64,000 nucleotides of DNA from the NCBI RefSeq assembly GCF_000011905.1, contig NC_002936.3, positions 744,001 to 808,000 of the forward strand, read 5' to 3'. Position 1 is the first letter of the stretch. Each line of letters starts with the position of its first letter. Below are positions 8,158 through 16,990 of this stretch, in pieces. The position numbers and the translations under genes are program-made. The notes under the pieces are model-generated. The model made no database searches. It was not told the origin of the DNA and was given only the letters and a program-made list of their open reading frames with translations. Source of the stretch: Dehalococcoides mccartyi 195 (GTDB lineage Bacteria > Chloroflexota > Dehalococcoidia > Dehalococcoidales > Dehalococcoidaceae).

Positions 8158-8775
8158 ATGGCCGATATTATAAAATTACCCCCGCCTGCTGTCCGGGGCA
8201 AAATGACAGTTGAAGAAGCTATAAATAAACGGCGTTCGGTGAGAGCCTTTTCAAGCCGCGGGCTGACCAAAGAAATATTATCCCAGCTGTTATGGGCTTC
8301 AGACGGTATTACCGATACGGTAGATAAATTGCGCTCTGCACCCAGTGCCGGGGCAATTTACCCGCTGGAGCTTTATATTATAGCCGGTGATAAAGGGATA
8401 GAAGGCTTGGATGCCGGTGTTTACCGGTATAATCCGGAGCGGCACGTTCTTCATCTGCAGCTAGGCGGTGATTTCCGCCTTCAGCTGGCGGAGGGGTGTT
8501 TTAATCAGGACTTTGTAGCTGATGCACCTTTTTCGCTGGTTATTTGCTACCGTCCTGATGAGCTGATAAAGAGGTATGGCAAAAGCGCTGACAAGTATGC
8601 TTATTTTGAAGTGGGTCACGCGGCTCAAAATTTTTGTCTGGAGTGTGTGTCTTCGGGTTTAGGGAGTGTAGTAATCGGTGCTTTTACGGAAGAAACTGTT
8701 TGCAAATCTATGAACCTGAACGGACACCCCAAACCGCTGTATGTAATTGCGGCGGGTTTCCCCGCCGCTAAATAA
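8158..8775 (+). CDS. SagB/ThcOx-type nitroreductase family protein
   Basis: A 205-residue FMN-binding nitroreductase-fold protein. RRSVRAF (residues 24-30) is the usual N-terminal phosphate/FMN-contact motif, SAPSAGAIYPLELY is diagnostic of the SagB-like branch, and GHAAQNFCLEC plus GLGSVVIGAF cover the second FMN contact. SagB-like proteins include azoline oxidases of peptide modification, but no precursor peptide or cyclodehydratase is nearby, so the substrate is open. Its ATG follows the rtcB stop with no gap, so it is likely translated by coupling within the same operon. Confidence 0.85.
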   Translation: MADIIKLPPPAVRGKMTVEEAINKRRSVRAFSSRGLTKEILSQLLWASDGITDTVDKLRSAPSAGAIYPLELYIIAGDKGIEGLDAGVYRYNPERHVLHLQLGGDFRLQLAEGCFNQDFVADAPFSLVICYRPDELIKRYGKSADKYAYFEVGHAAQNFCLECVSSGLGSVVIGAFTEETVCKSMNLNGHPKPLYVIAAGFPAAK

Positions 8776-8777
8776 GT

Positions 8778-10379
8778 TTACTGTTTCTTGCAGTTTTTAC
8801 ATTTCTTGGTAATCAGCCAGTATTCAAAGCTGTCTGACAAAGCCAGCCAACTGGCTTCGATGATATTCGGGCTGGCACCTACAGTATGCCAGGTACTTTC
8901 ACCATCAGTAGATTCAATCAGCACCCTCACCAAAGCATCTGTACCGCTGGTCTGCTCCAGTATACGCACCTTGTAATCCGAAAGATGGACAGATGAAAGT
9001 TCCGGATAAAACTGGCAAAGTCCTTTGCGCAAAGCGGCATCAAGTGCATTTATGGGGCCGTTGCCTTCGGCGACAGTATGCATAACCTCGCCGTCTACCC
9101 TTACTTTTACTATCCCTTCGGCCATCATTTCGTCCTGGCTGCGCATAGCTGAGGGGCGGCGCTGTTTTTCTACCACCACCATAAAATCTATAAGCTCAAA
9201 CGGGGCTGCATAACCCGCCTGGGTGCGGTTTACCAGCAAATCAAAAGAGGCCTCAGCATTTTCATACTGAAAACCCATGCTCTCCATTTTCTTGACCTGC
9301 TGAAGCAAATCTTTGACTTCTTTTGAGTCCGACGTCAAATTTATGCCGATAGCTTTGGCCCTTTGGACAATGTTTGACCGGCCTGCCAATTCCGATACCA
9401 ATAAACGCTGGCGGTTGCCCACCAGTTCCGGCTCTATATGCTGGTAACTGCCTGACCACTTGCTCAGGCCGCTGACATGCAGGCCTGCTTTGTGGGAAAA
9501 GGCGCTGGCACCCACATACGGCAAAAACGGTTCGGAAACCAGATTTGCCAGTTCGCTTATATAATGGGAAGTATCGGTCAGCAGCTTCAACTGGCTGTCA
9601 GTTATGCAGTCTATACCCATTTTCAGCTTTAAAATGGGTATTATGGAGCACATGTTGGCATTGCCGCATCTTTCACCAAAACCATTTATCGTACCCTGAA
9701 TCTGGCTGGCACCGGCCTTGAGAGCGGCTATACTGTTAGCTACGGCCATTTCCGTGTCATTATGAGAGTGAATACCCACGCAGATATTTACCGACTTGGT
9801 TACCGCTTCTACGGCTTCGGCTATTTCTTCGGGCAGACTGCCTCCGTTGGTATCGCAAAGCACCACGCCTTCAGCTCCGGCCTTTTCGGCCGCCTGCAAA
9901 ACCTGTATGGAGTATTCGGGGTTGTCTTTGTAGCCGTCAAAAAAGTGTTCGGCGTCCAAAAAAACCTTTATGCATTTTGAACGCAGGTATTCAATGGAAT
10001 CAGTAATCATGGCCAGATTTTCTTCCAGAGTGGTTTCCAGCACCTGGGTCACCTGTCTGGCGGAACTCTTGCCGACCAATGTAACATATTCCGTACCTGC
10101 CTCAACCAGCTGCTTCAGGGTTGCATCTGCTTCGGCTTTAACTTTGGGGCGGCGGGTAGAGCCGAAAGCCACCATTTTGGCATTTTTCAGCTTGAGGGAC
10201 TTTACCTGAACAAAAAATTCACTGTCTTTGGGGTTTGAACCCGGCCAGCCGCCCTCAATATAGTGTATGCCCAGTTCATCCAGTTTCTGGGCAATCTTAA
10301 GCTTATCAGCTACCGTAAAGGAAATTCCTTCACGCTGAGAACCGTCTCTTAAAGTAGTATCATATAGTTTTACTTGCAC
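8778..10379 (-). CDS. cimA: (R)-citramalate synthase
   Basis: A DRE-TIM metallolyase-family enzyme of 533 residues. The N-terminus has YDTTLRDGSQREGIS, the metal-binding HSHNDTEMAVANS lies near residue 205, and GFGERCGNANMCS near 235; the C-terminal 110 residues form the regulatory domain shared with LeuA. Compared with the LeuA encoded in the same operon the variant motifs and longer length fit the CimA branch (acetyl-CoA plus pyruvate to citramalate), which feeds isoleucine synthesis without threonine. The C-terminus ends in CKNCKKQ. It is the last gene of the ilv-leu cluster. Confidence 0.88.
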   Translation of the reverse strand: MQVKLYDTTLRDGSQREGISFTVADKLKIAQKLDELGIHYIEGGWPGSNPKDSEFFVQVKSLKLKNAKMVAFGSTRRPKVKAEADATLKQLVEAGTEYVTLVGKSSARQVTQVLETTLEENLAMITDSIEYLRSKCIKVFLDAEHFFDGYKDNPEYSIQVLQAAEKAGAEGVVLCDTNGGSLPEEIAEAVEAVTKSVNICVGIHSHNDTEMAVANSIAALKAGASQIQGTINGFGERCGNANMCSIIPILKLKMGIDCITDSQLKLLTDTSHYISELANLVSEPFLPYVGASAFSHKAGLHVSGLSKWSGSYQHIEPELVGNRQRLLVSELAGRSNIVQRAKAIGINLTSDSKEVKDLLQQVKKMESMGFQYENAEASFDLLVNRTQAGYAAPFELIDFMVVVEKQRRPSAMRSQDEMMAEGIVKVRVDGEVMHTVAEGNGPINALDAALRKGLCQFYPELSSVHLSDYKVRILEQTSGTDALVRVLIESTDGESTWHTVGASPNIIEASWLALSDSFEYWLITKKCKNCKKQ

Positions 10380-10385
10380 AGGAGT

Positions 10386-11483
10386 TTAGCCTCCTATAAT
10401 TTTAGCTATCTGGCTGCCCATCTCGGCTGTACCAAGTTTGGTGTTGCCCTCTTTAAATATATCTATCGTAGCATAACCAGCCGCCAGAACCTTGTCAACC
10501 GCCGCCTCAATTTCAGCAGCTTCGGTCTCCAGCCCGCAGGAATAACGGAGCATCATGGCTATGCTTAAAATGGTGGCAATGGGGTTGGCAATATTTTGCT
10601 TGGCAATAGTGGGGGCACTGCCGTGAATAGGTTCGTAGAGGCCAAATGTTTTAGTACCTTTTGCCGGTATGCCTGCCAGAGAGGCAGAGGGCAGCATGCC
10701 CATAGAACCTGCCAGCATGGAAGCTTCATCAGTCAAAATATCACCGAACATATTTTCAGTCACAATAACATCAAAATAAGTGGGTGCAAGTATCAGTTTC
10801 ATGGCACAGGCATCTACCAGTATATGTTCCACCGTAATATCAGGGTAGTCTTTAGCAATTTCTATTACTATCTGCCGCCACAAACGCGAAGACAGTAGCA
10901 CATTGGCCTTGTCCACGCTGACCAGTTTCTTTTTGCGGCTTCGTGCCAGCTCAAAGCCAACACGCACAATCCGTTCTATTTCCTTTTCGGAATAGGTCAT
11001 GCTGTCGGTAGCTTTGCGGATACCCGAAGGTGTGGTCCAGCGTTTTTTAGGCTTGGCAAAATAAACGCCGCCGGTCAGCTCCCGTATAAAGATGAAGTCA
11101 GTGCCTTTTACTATTTCTGCTTTTATGGGAGCAGAATTAACCAGCGAAGGGGCAACCTTGACCGGGCGGATATTGGCAAAAAGACCAAGGCCGCGTCTTA
11201 AGGCCAGCAAACCATCTTCAGGGTGAACCGGCAGTTTGGGGTCATCAAAGCGGGGGTCACCTACTGCCGCCAGTAAAACGGCATCAGACTTTTTGCACAT
11301 GGCCAGTGTCTCAGGGCTGAGTGCTACCCCCTCTTTGTCTATACAGCAGCCGCCGATAAGGCCGTACTGATATTCAAAGCTATGTTTGTATTTTTTGGCA
11401 ACAGCATTAAGCACCTTTAGGCCTTCGGCCATAACCTCCGGGCCGATGCCGTCACCGGGCAGAACTGTCAGTTTGAAATCCAA
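10386..11483 (-). CDS. leuB: 3-isopropylmalate dehydrogenase
   Basis: A 365-residue NAD-dependent beta-decarboxylating dehydrogenase. It has LPGDGIGPEV near the start, ELTGGVYFAKPK (the LeuB active-site arm), and the metal and NAD region TENMFGDILTDEASMLAGS followed by GLYEPIHGSAP. It oxidises 3-isopropylmalate in leucine synthesis and may also act on methylmalate in the citramalate route. It abuts leuD with no gap and is 6 bases upstream of cimA. Confidence 0.96.
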   Translation of the reverse strand: MDFKLTVLPGDGIGPEVMAEGLKVLNAVAKKYKHSFEYQYGLIGGCCIDKEGVALSPETLAMCKKSDAVLLAAVGDPRFDDPKLPVHPEDGLLALRRGLGLFANIRPVKVAPSLVNSAPIKAEIVKGTDFIFIRELTGGVYFAKPKKRWTTPSGIRKATDSMTYSEKEIERIVRVGFELARSRKKKLVSVDKANVLLSSRLWRQIVIEIAKDYPDITVEHILVDACAMKLILAPTYFDVIVTENMFGDILTDEASMLAGSMGMLPSASLAGIPAKGTKTFGLYEPIHGSAPTIAKQNIANPIATILSIAMMLRYSCGLETEAAEIEAAVDKVLAAGYATIDIFKEGNTKLGTAEMGSQIAKIIGG

Positions 11484-11984
11484 CTAAACACCTCTTCCGC
11501 AAAGTTTTTCACGGGTATATTCAATAAGGCCGCCGGCCTTTATCAGGCGGGACATAAACTCAGGATAGGGTTTGGCGGCAAAGCTTTTACCTGTAGTCAG
11601 GTCTTTGATAACGCCGCTTTCCAAATCTATTTCCAGTTCGTCACCGCTGTTTATTTTTTCGGCTGCTTCGGCACTTTCAAGCAATGGCAGGCCGATGTTT
11701 ATGGCGTTGCGGAAAAATATGCGGGCGAAACTGGCGGCAATAACCGCCGAAACACCGGAAGCTTTTATTGAAATAGGTGCATGCTCACGTGAAGAACCGC
11801 AGCCGAAATTGGTGGTGGCCACGATAAAATCACCCGGTTTAACCTTTTTTACAAAGTCCAAGTCTATATCTTCCATACAATGTTCGGCCAGTGCCTTAGG
11901 TTCGGATACGTTTAAATACCGTGCCGGGATAATGGCATCCGTATCCACATTTTCACCGTATTTATGTACAAATCCTTTTAACAT
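11484..11984 (-). CDS. leuD: 3-isopropylmalate dehydratase, small subunit
   Basis: A 166-residue swivel-domain subunit. The N-terminal [16 protein letters not shown] and the loop [14 protein letters not shown] are hallmarks of archaeal-type LeuD/HacB. The start is ATG 11984 with AGGAG six bases upstream; an in-frame upstream ATG (12020) lacks a site. It pairs with LeuC to isomerise isopropylmalate, and the short loop in this subfamily often allows methylmalate or citramalate as well, which suits the presence of cimA. Confidence 0.95.
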   Translation of the reverse strand: MLKGFVHKYGENVDTDAIIPARYLNVSEPKALAEHCMEDIDLDFVKKVKPGDFIVATTNFGCGSSREHAPISIKASGVSAVIAASFARIFFRNAINIGLPLLESAEAAEKINSGDELEIDLESGVIKDLTTGKSFAAKPYPEFMSRLIKAGGLIEYTREKLCGRGV

Positions 11985-12055
11985 CTTTTCTCCTAGCTGA
12001 ATAAAGCCTGTTTTAAACAAGACCTTCTTCGTCTCCCTCTGACAGGATTTACTAT

Positions 12056-13309
12056 TTAAATTTCATCGGGATGGGCAATATATCCCTTGATGGCGGTAGC
12101 GGCGGCAACGGCCGGCCCGGCCAGGTATACTTCGCTCTTGGGGCTGCCCATACGCCCTACGAAATTGCGGTTGGTAGTTGCCAGACAGCGTTCACCGGCG
12201 GCCAAAATACCCATATGCCCGCCGAGGCAAGGACCGCAGGTGGGAGTGGAAACCGCAACCCCGGCATTGATAAAGGTTTCAATATAGCCGGCTTTCAGGG
12301 CATCCAGATAGACCTGCTGCGAACCGGGTATAACAATAGTCCTCAAATCAGGGCTGACTTTATTCCCTTCAAGCAGTTTGGCAGATATGGCCAGGTCTTC
12401 CAGCCTGCCGTTGGTGCATGAGCCGATGATAACCTGGTCAACCTTTATTTTACCAATCTGGCTGATGGGGCGGGCATTTGCCGGTGAATGCGGCAGTGAT
12501 ACCTGCGGCTCAAGCTTGGAAATATCAAAGTTATATGTTTTGGCATAAGACGCATCAGCATCATTATCATAAACCGTATACTGGCGTTTGGCTCTGGGGG
12601 TCACATATTCCAGAGTCTTTTCGTCAACCCTGAAAAGACCTGCCTTGCCGCCGGCCTCTATGGCCATATTGGACATGGTAAAGCGGTTTTCCATGGAAAG
12701 GGCATCAATAGCCTCTCCGCAGAAATACATGGCAGAGTACAAAGCCCCGTCTACCCCTATCTGACCTATGGTAAACAAAATAAGGTCTTTACCGCCAATC
12801 CATTTGGGCAGCTTACCCGAATAGTTAAATTTGATGGTGGGGGGGACTTTCATCCAAACCTCACCGGTGGCCATGGCGGCGGCTATATCGGTTGAGCCCA
12901 TGCCGGTAGTAAAAGCGCCCAGTGCCCCGTAAGTGCAGGTATGGGAGTCAGCGCCTACCACAATATCCCCCGGCAGTACCAGACCCTGCTCGTGCAGGAT
13001 TACATGCTCAACACCCATTTTACCGCATTCAAAAAAGAGTATACCCTGCTCACGGGCAAACTCACGCACCATTTTTACCTGTTCGGCAGATGCAATGTCC
13101 TTGTTGGGTACAAAATGGTCAGGCACAAAAACTATCTTTTTGGGGTCAAATACTTTGCTGACCCCAATCTTCTTAAACTCTTTTACGGCTATAGGTGCGG
13201 TAATGTCATTAGCCAGCACCAGGTCTACCTTGGCGTTTATAAAATCACCCGGGCTGACCTGAGTTTTGCCGCTGTGGGCGGCCAGTATTTTTTCAACTAA
13301 GTTCATCAT
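12056..13309 (-). CDS. leuC: 3-isopropylmalate dehydratase, large subunit
   Basis: An aconitase-superfamily enzyme of 417 residues, the size of the archaeal-type LeuC. The three cluster ligands are visible: [11 protein letters not shown] (near residue 294) and [11 protein letters not shown] (near 355). [20 protein letters not shown] is the substrate-proximal motif. The first two codons are both ATG, so the start may be 13309 or 13306. A 35-base gap separates it from the leuD upstream region, wider than elsewhere in this operon. Confidence 0.95.
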   Translation of the reverse strand: MMNLVEKILAAHSGKTQVSPGDFINAKVDLVLANDITAPIAVKEFKKIGVSKVFDPKKIVFVPDHFVPNKDIASAEQVKMVREFAREQGILFFECGKMGVEHVILHEQGLVLPGDIVVGADSHTCTYGALGAFTTGMGSTDIAAAMATGEVWMKVPPTIKFNYSGKLPKWIGGKDLILFTIGQIGVDGALYSAMYFCGEAIDALSMENRFTMSNMAIEAGGKAGLFRVDEKTLEYVTPRAKRQYTVYDNDADASYAKTYNFDISKLEPQVSLPHSPANARPISQIGKIKVDQVIIGSCTNGRLEDLAISAKLLEGNKVSPDLRTIVIPGSQQVYLDALKAGYIETFINAGVAVSTPTCGPCLGGHMGILAAGERCLATTNRNFVGRMGSPKSEVYLAGPAVAAATAIKGYIAHPDEI

Positions 13310-13326
13310 AACCTCTCCAAGAATAT

Positions 13327-13728
13327 CTAACGGAATTTTACCCGGTCAATAAGTAATATAAGCAGTATCACACCGGTACCGACGGCGGACAAAAAGTACA
13401 TACCCGCACCGGATGCCAGGCCTATACCGGCAACAGCCCAGATAGTGGCGGCAGTGGTTAGCCCCTCAACATGTCCCTCTGTCTGGCGGAGTATAGCCCC
13501 TGCACCCAGAAAGCCCACCCCGGTAACTATACCGGCGGCTATCCGGCTGATATCCGTTTCCGCAAAACCGTATATGGATACCAGGGTTATCAGGCAGGAA
13601 CCCACGCAAATAAGGGTGTTGGTACGCAGCCCGGCTGCCTTGCCTGAGCGTTCCCGTTCATAACCAATAATCCCGCCCAGTACCACGGCCAGCAGAATGC
13701 GAAACAGCATTTCCACTTCTATCGGCAT
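13327..13728 (-). CDS. mgtC: MgtC/SapB-family membrane protein
   Basis: A 133-residue protein with four or five membrane segments. GGIIGYERERSGKAAGLRTN is the family signature, followed by GVGFLGAGAILR and GLTTAATIWAVAGIG. MgtC-like proteins respond to magnesium or modulate membrane potential; their biochemical role is unsettled. The C-terminal ACT-like domain of longer homologues is absent. It sits between leuA and leuC with short gaps (15 and 17 bases), so it is expressed with the leucine genes for no obvious reason. Confidence 0.9.
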   Translation of the reverse strand: MPIEVEMLFRILLAVVLGGIIGYERERSGKAAGLRTNTLICVGSCLITLVSIYGFAETDISRIAAGIVTGVGFLGAGAILRQTEGHVEGLTTAATIWAVAGIGLASGAGMYFLSAVGTGVILLILLIDRVKFR

Positions 13729-13743
13729 GGCATGTCGCTCCTT

Positions 13744-15261
13744 TTAAGATGCGTTCTTGACCCTGAGCAAACGGTTTAAGGCGTTCATATAAGCCTTGGC
13801 GCTGGCTACTATTATATCGGTATCAGAGCCGCGTCCGGTATATGTTACCCCGTCACTCTCAATCCGGATCAGCACTTCACCCAGTGCGTCAATGCCGGCC
13901 GTAACAGACTTGACCGAAAATTCAGTCAGTTTGTTAGGTACATTTACTATCCGGTTTATGGCCTTGTAAACAGCATCTACCGGCCCGCTGCCCAAAGCGG
14001 CATCTTCTGCTGCTCCGCCGTTCGGGGTGGTTAGTCTGACGGCAGCAGTGGGTATGCCCCGGTCTCCGGAGGTAACCTGTATCCGGTCCAGATGATAAAG
14101 CTCAACTGTAGTCCGCAGTTCCTCGGCAACCAGCGCTTCTATATCCCGGTCAGTCACGTCCTTCTTTTTATCGGCCAAATCTTTAAAGGCCTTGAATGCG
14201 CGGTCAAAATCCTCTTCGTTCAGGTCAAAGCCCAGCTCTGTCAGGTGCTGTTTGAAGGCATGGCGGCCGGAAAGTTTGCCCAGCACCAGACTGGAAGCCT
14301 GAATACCCACTTCTTTGGGGTCCATAATCTCAAAAGTTTTAGCCATTTTAATAACGCCGTCCTGATGGATACCGGACTGATGGCGGAAAGCGTTTTCACC
14401 CACCACAGCCTTGTTGGGCTGGATAGCAAAACCGGTCAGAGCGCTGACCAGGCGGCTGCTGCGGTATATTTCCTGGGTGTTTATACCTGTTTCAAAATTG
14501 AAAAAGTCACTCCGGGTGCGCAGTGCCATCACTACTTCTTCCAGTGCTGCATTACCGGCACGCTCGCCTATGCCGTTCAGGGTGCATTCCACCTGTCTGG
14601 CACCGTTTTTAACCGCAGCCAGCGAATTGGCTGTGCCCATGCCCAAATCATCGTGGCAGTGTACGCTTATTACCGCTTTGTTTATATTAGGCACATTCTG
14701 GCGGATACCCTTTATGAGTTCGCCGAATTCACTGGGAATAGCGTAACCCACCGTATCAGGTATATTCAGGGTGGTAGCCCCGGCATCTATAACTGCTTCC
14801 AGCAGTTTATACAGAAACTCCGGGTCAGAGCGGCTGGCATCCATCGGGGAAAACTCTATATCATCAGTATAGCTTTTGGCTCTGGCAACCATAGTGCGTG
14901 CCAGCTCCATTACTTCTTCACGGCTCTTTTTTATCTGGTGAACCATGTGTATTTCAGATGAAGAAATAAACACATGAATTCGGGGGTGGGCAGCTTCTTT
15001 CAAAGCCTCCCAGGCACGGTCAATGTCAGCCGGTATAGCTCTGGCCAGACCGCAGATGACAGGGGTGCGCACTTCCTGGGCTATCAGCTTTACCGCTTCA
15101 AAATCACCGGGAGAGGTGATGGGAAAACCTGCTTCAATGATATCCACCCCCAGTTTTTCCAGCTGCCGGGCTATCTCCAGTTTTTCCTGTGCATTCAAAG
15201 ACGCACCGGCAGCCTGTTCTCCATCTCTGAGGGTGGTATCAAAAATCTTTATTTTGTCCAT
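13744..15261 (-). CDS. leuA: 2-isopropylmalate synthase
   Basis: A 505-residue LeuA type 1 enzyme. [16 protein letters not shown] near the start, the metal ligands in [14 protein letters not shown] (near residue 200) and [18 protein letters not shown] (near 227) identify the catalytic barrel; the C-terminal 120 residues are the leucine-binding regulatory domain. AAAGGA precedes ATG 15261. It commits 2-ketoisovalerate to leucine. A 175-base gap with a hairpin and a TATAAT separates it from ilvC, so it may have its own promoter. Confidence 0.96.
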   Translation of the reverse strand: MDKIKIFDTTLRDGEQAAGASLNAQEKLEIARQLEKLGVDIIEAGFPITSPGDFEAVKLIAQEVRTPVICGLARAIPADIDRAWEALKEAAHPRIHVFISSSEIHMVHQIKKSREEVMELARTMVARAKSYTDDIEFSPMDASRSDPEFLYKLLEAVIDAGATTLNIPDTVGYAIPSEFGELIKGIRQNVPNINKAVISVHCHDDLGMGTANSLAAVKNGARQVECTLNGIGERAGNAALEEVVMALRTRSDFFNFETGINTQEIYRSSRLVSALTGFAIQPNKAVVGENAFRHQSGIHQDGVIKMAKTFEIMDPKEVGIQASSLVLGKLSGRHAFKQHLTELGFDLNEEDFDRAFKAFKDLADKKKDVTDRDIEALVAEELRTTVELYHLDRIQVTSGDRGIPTAAVRLTTPNGGAAEDAALGSGPVDAVYKAINRIVNVPNKLTEFSVKSVTAGIDALGEVLIRIESDGVTYTGRGSDTDIIVASAKAYMNALNRLLRVKNAS

Positions 15262-15302
15262 GACAAAAATCCTTTCTGAAAGAAAATTACTCTATATTTA
15301 GC

Positions 15303-15340
15303 ATTATAACCGGATACCCCTCTTCGTCCAGAAAGAGGGG
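15303..15340 (-). promoter_or_regulatory. Leader hairpin and possible internal promoter before leuA
   Basis: CCCCTCTT (15317-15324) and AAGAGGGG (15333-15340) form a perfect 8-bp stem. On the minus strand it is followed 9 bases later by TATAAT (complement of 15303-15308), a good -10 element for leuA; the -35 is poor. There is no T run, so the hairpin is not a plain terminator. Confidence 0.45.
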
Positions 15341-15436
15341 CTGCTAAGGATGAGAAGTTTCCCTTCAGCCAGGCTGTGATACAGTCCGCTTATATTATTT
15401 GGAATGTAATCTGTCATGGTTATTTTTAAATGCCCT

Positions 15437-16435
15437 TTACTTTTTCTTTTTCAGCCAGCTCATCATAGAGCGCAGTTCGGCACCCACTTCTTCAATAAGG
15501 TGCTCAGACTCCATGCGGCGGAGGGAGTTATAAACAGGGCGTCCGGCCTGATTTTCCAGTATCCATTCCTTGGCAAAGCTGCCATCCTGAATCTCGCCCA
15601 GTATCTCACCCATAGTTTCATAGGTTTCTTCGTTGATAACTCTGGGGCCGCGGGTGAAGTCACCGTATTTGGCGGTGTCAGAAATGGAATCACGCATATA
15701 GGCAATACCGCCCTGATACATCAGGTCTACAATCAGCTTGAGCTCATGCAGACATTCAAAATAAGCTACTTCGGGCTGGTATCCGGCTTCCACCAGGGTT
15801 TCAAAACCGGCTTTGACCAATGAGGTAGTGCCGCCGCACAAAACGGCCTGCTCGCCGAAAAGGTCAGTTTCGGTTTCTTCGGCAAAAGTGGTTTCCAGTA
15901 CGCCGGCACGGTTAGAGCCGATACCCTTGGCATAAGCCAGAGCTATTTCTTTAGCCTTGCCGCTGGCGTCCTGTTCAACTGCAATAAGCGAAGGAGCGCC
16001 CGCGCCTTCGGTGAAGACCTGTCTCAGCATATAGCCGGGGCATTTGGGGGCAATCATGGTCACGTCTACAAAAGACGGGGGGACTATCTGCCCGTAATGA
16101 ATATTGAAGCCATGGGCAAACATCAGCATTTTGCCGGGTGTTAACCCCTGTTCCACCGAATCTTTATAAATTTTGGCCTGAGATGTATCCGGTGCCAGCA
16201 TCATAATAATATCGGCTTTTTTAGCCATTTCGGCTACGCACATTACCTCAAAACCATCAGCGGTGGCTTTTTTCCAGCCGCGTCCGCCTTCAACGCAAGC
16301 CACAATAACCTTCAGGCCAGAATCACGCAGGTTCTGGGCATGGGCATGACCCTGGGCACCATAACCGACAATACCGATAATTTTCTTTTCAATAAGGCTT
16401 AAGTCACAGTCCTTATCGTAATATATAACAGCCAT
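15437..16435 (-). CDS. ilvC: Ketol-acid reductoisomerase
   Basis: A 332-residue class I enzyme. The nucleotide-binding [17 protein letters not shown] lies near residue 26, and the Mg/active-site acids are in [12 protein letters not shown] (near 190) and [19 protein letters not shown] (near 225). It rearranges and reduces acetolactate and acetohydroxybutyrate for valine, leucine and isoleucine. A strong AGGAGG precedes ATG 16435, and ilvN ends 18 bases upstream. Confidence 0.97.
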   Translation of the reverse strand: MAVIYYDKDCDLSLIEKKIIGIVGYGAQGHAHAQNLRDSGLKVIVACVEGGRGWKKATADGFEVMCVAEMAKKADIIMMLAPDTSQAKIYKDSVEQGLTPGKMLMFAHGFNIHYGQIVPPSFVDVTMIAPKCPGYMLRQVFTEGAGAPSLIAVEQDASGKAKEIALAYAKGIGSNRAGVLETTFAEETETDLFGEQAVLCGGTTSLVKAGFETLVEAGYQPEVAYFECLHELKLIVDLMYQGGIAYMRDSISDTAKYGDFTRGPRVINEETYETMGEILGEIQDGSFAKEWILENQAGRPVYNSLRRMESEHLIEEVGAELRSMMSWLKKKK

Positions 16436-16453
16436 CTTTCCTCCTAGAGCTTT

Positions 16454-16990
16454 TTACTCTTTTGTTTTTGATTCTTTAGCTGATTGCAATTCGGTAGCGG
16501 TAGCAAGCCCGCCGCGGGTCATGGCGATTCGGCCGGTGCGGGTTATCTCCTTGATACCAAATGCACGTAATAGATTATATAGCGAATTTACTTTTTCTTC
16601 ATCTCCGGTTACTTCCACTGTCAGCGAGTCGGAAGCTACGTCCACTATTTTTGCCCGGAAAATATCTACAATCTGCATTATTTCACTGCGGTTAGCCGGA
16701 GTGGATTTTACTTTTATAAGTGCCAGCTCACGGCAGATAATATCCTGCCCGGTAATATCTGACACCTTGACCACATCCACCACTTTGTCAAGCTGCTTGC
16801 GCACCTGCTCAACCATGGTATTAGCCCCGTCAACCACAATGGTCATACGGGAAAAACCGGGTGTTTCACTCCGCCCGACTGCAATACTGTCAATATTGAA
16901 ACCACGCCGTCTGAAAAGGCTGGCCATGCGGTTTAATACGCCGGGCCTGTCTTCAACTAAAGCTACTATGGTATGCTTCGTCGGGGACAT
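16454..16990 (-). CDS. ilvN: Acetolactate synthase, regulatory subunit
   Basis: A 178-residue subunit with an N-terminal ACT domain (VEDRPGVLNRMASLFRRRGF, residues 12-31) followed by GRSETPGFSRMTIVVDG, and a C-terminal ALS_ss domain ending near GRIAMTRG. It binds valine and controls IlvB. It overlaps the ilvB end by 25 bases, so translation is probably coupled. The last 15 residues are a charged tail not seen in all homologues. Confidence 0.95.
   Translation of the reverse strand: MSPTKHTIVALVEDRPGVLNRMASLFRRRGFNIDSIAVGRSETPGFSRMTIVVDGANTMVEQVRKQLDKVVDVVKVSDITGQDIICRELALIKVKSTPANRSEIMQIVDIFRAKIVDVASDSLTVEVTGDEEKVNSLYNLLRAFGIKEITRTGRIAMTRGGLATATELQSAKESKTKE

Noticed and set aside
14092-14961. 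289-codon frame opposite leuA
   Set aside because: Antisense to a fully conserved leuA with no recognisable domain; its length comes from codon bias of the real gene.
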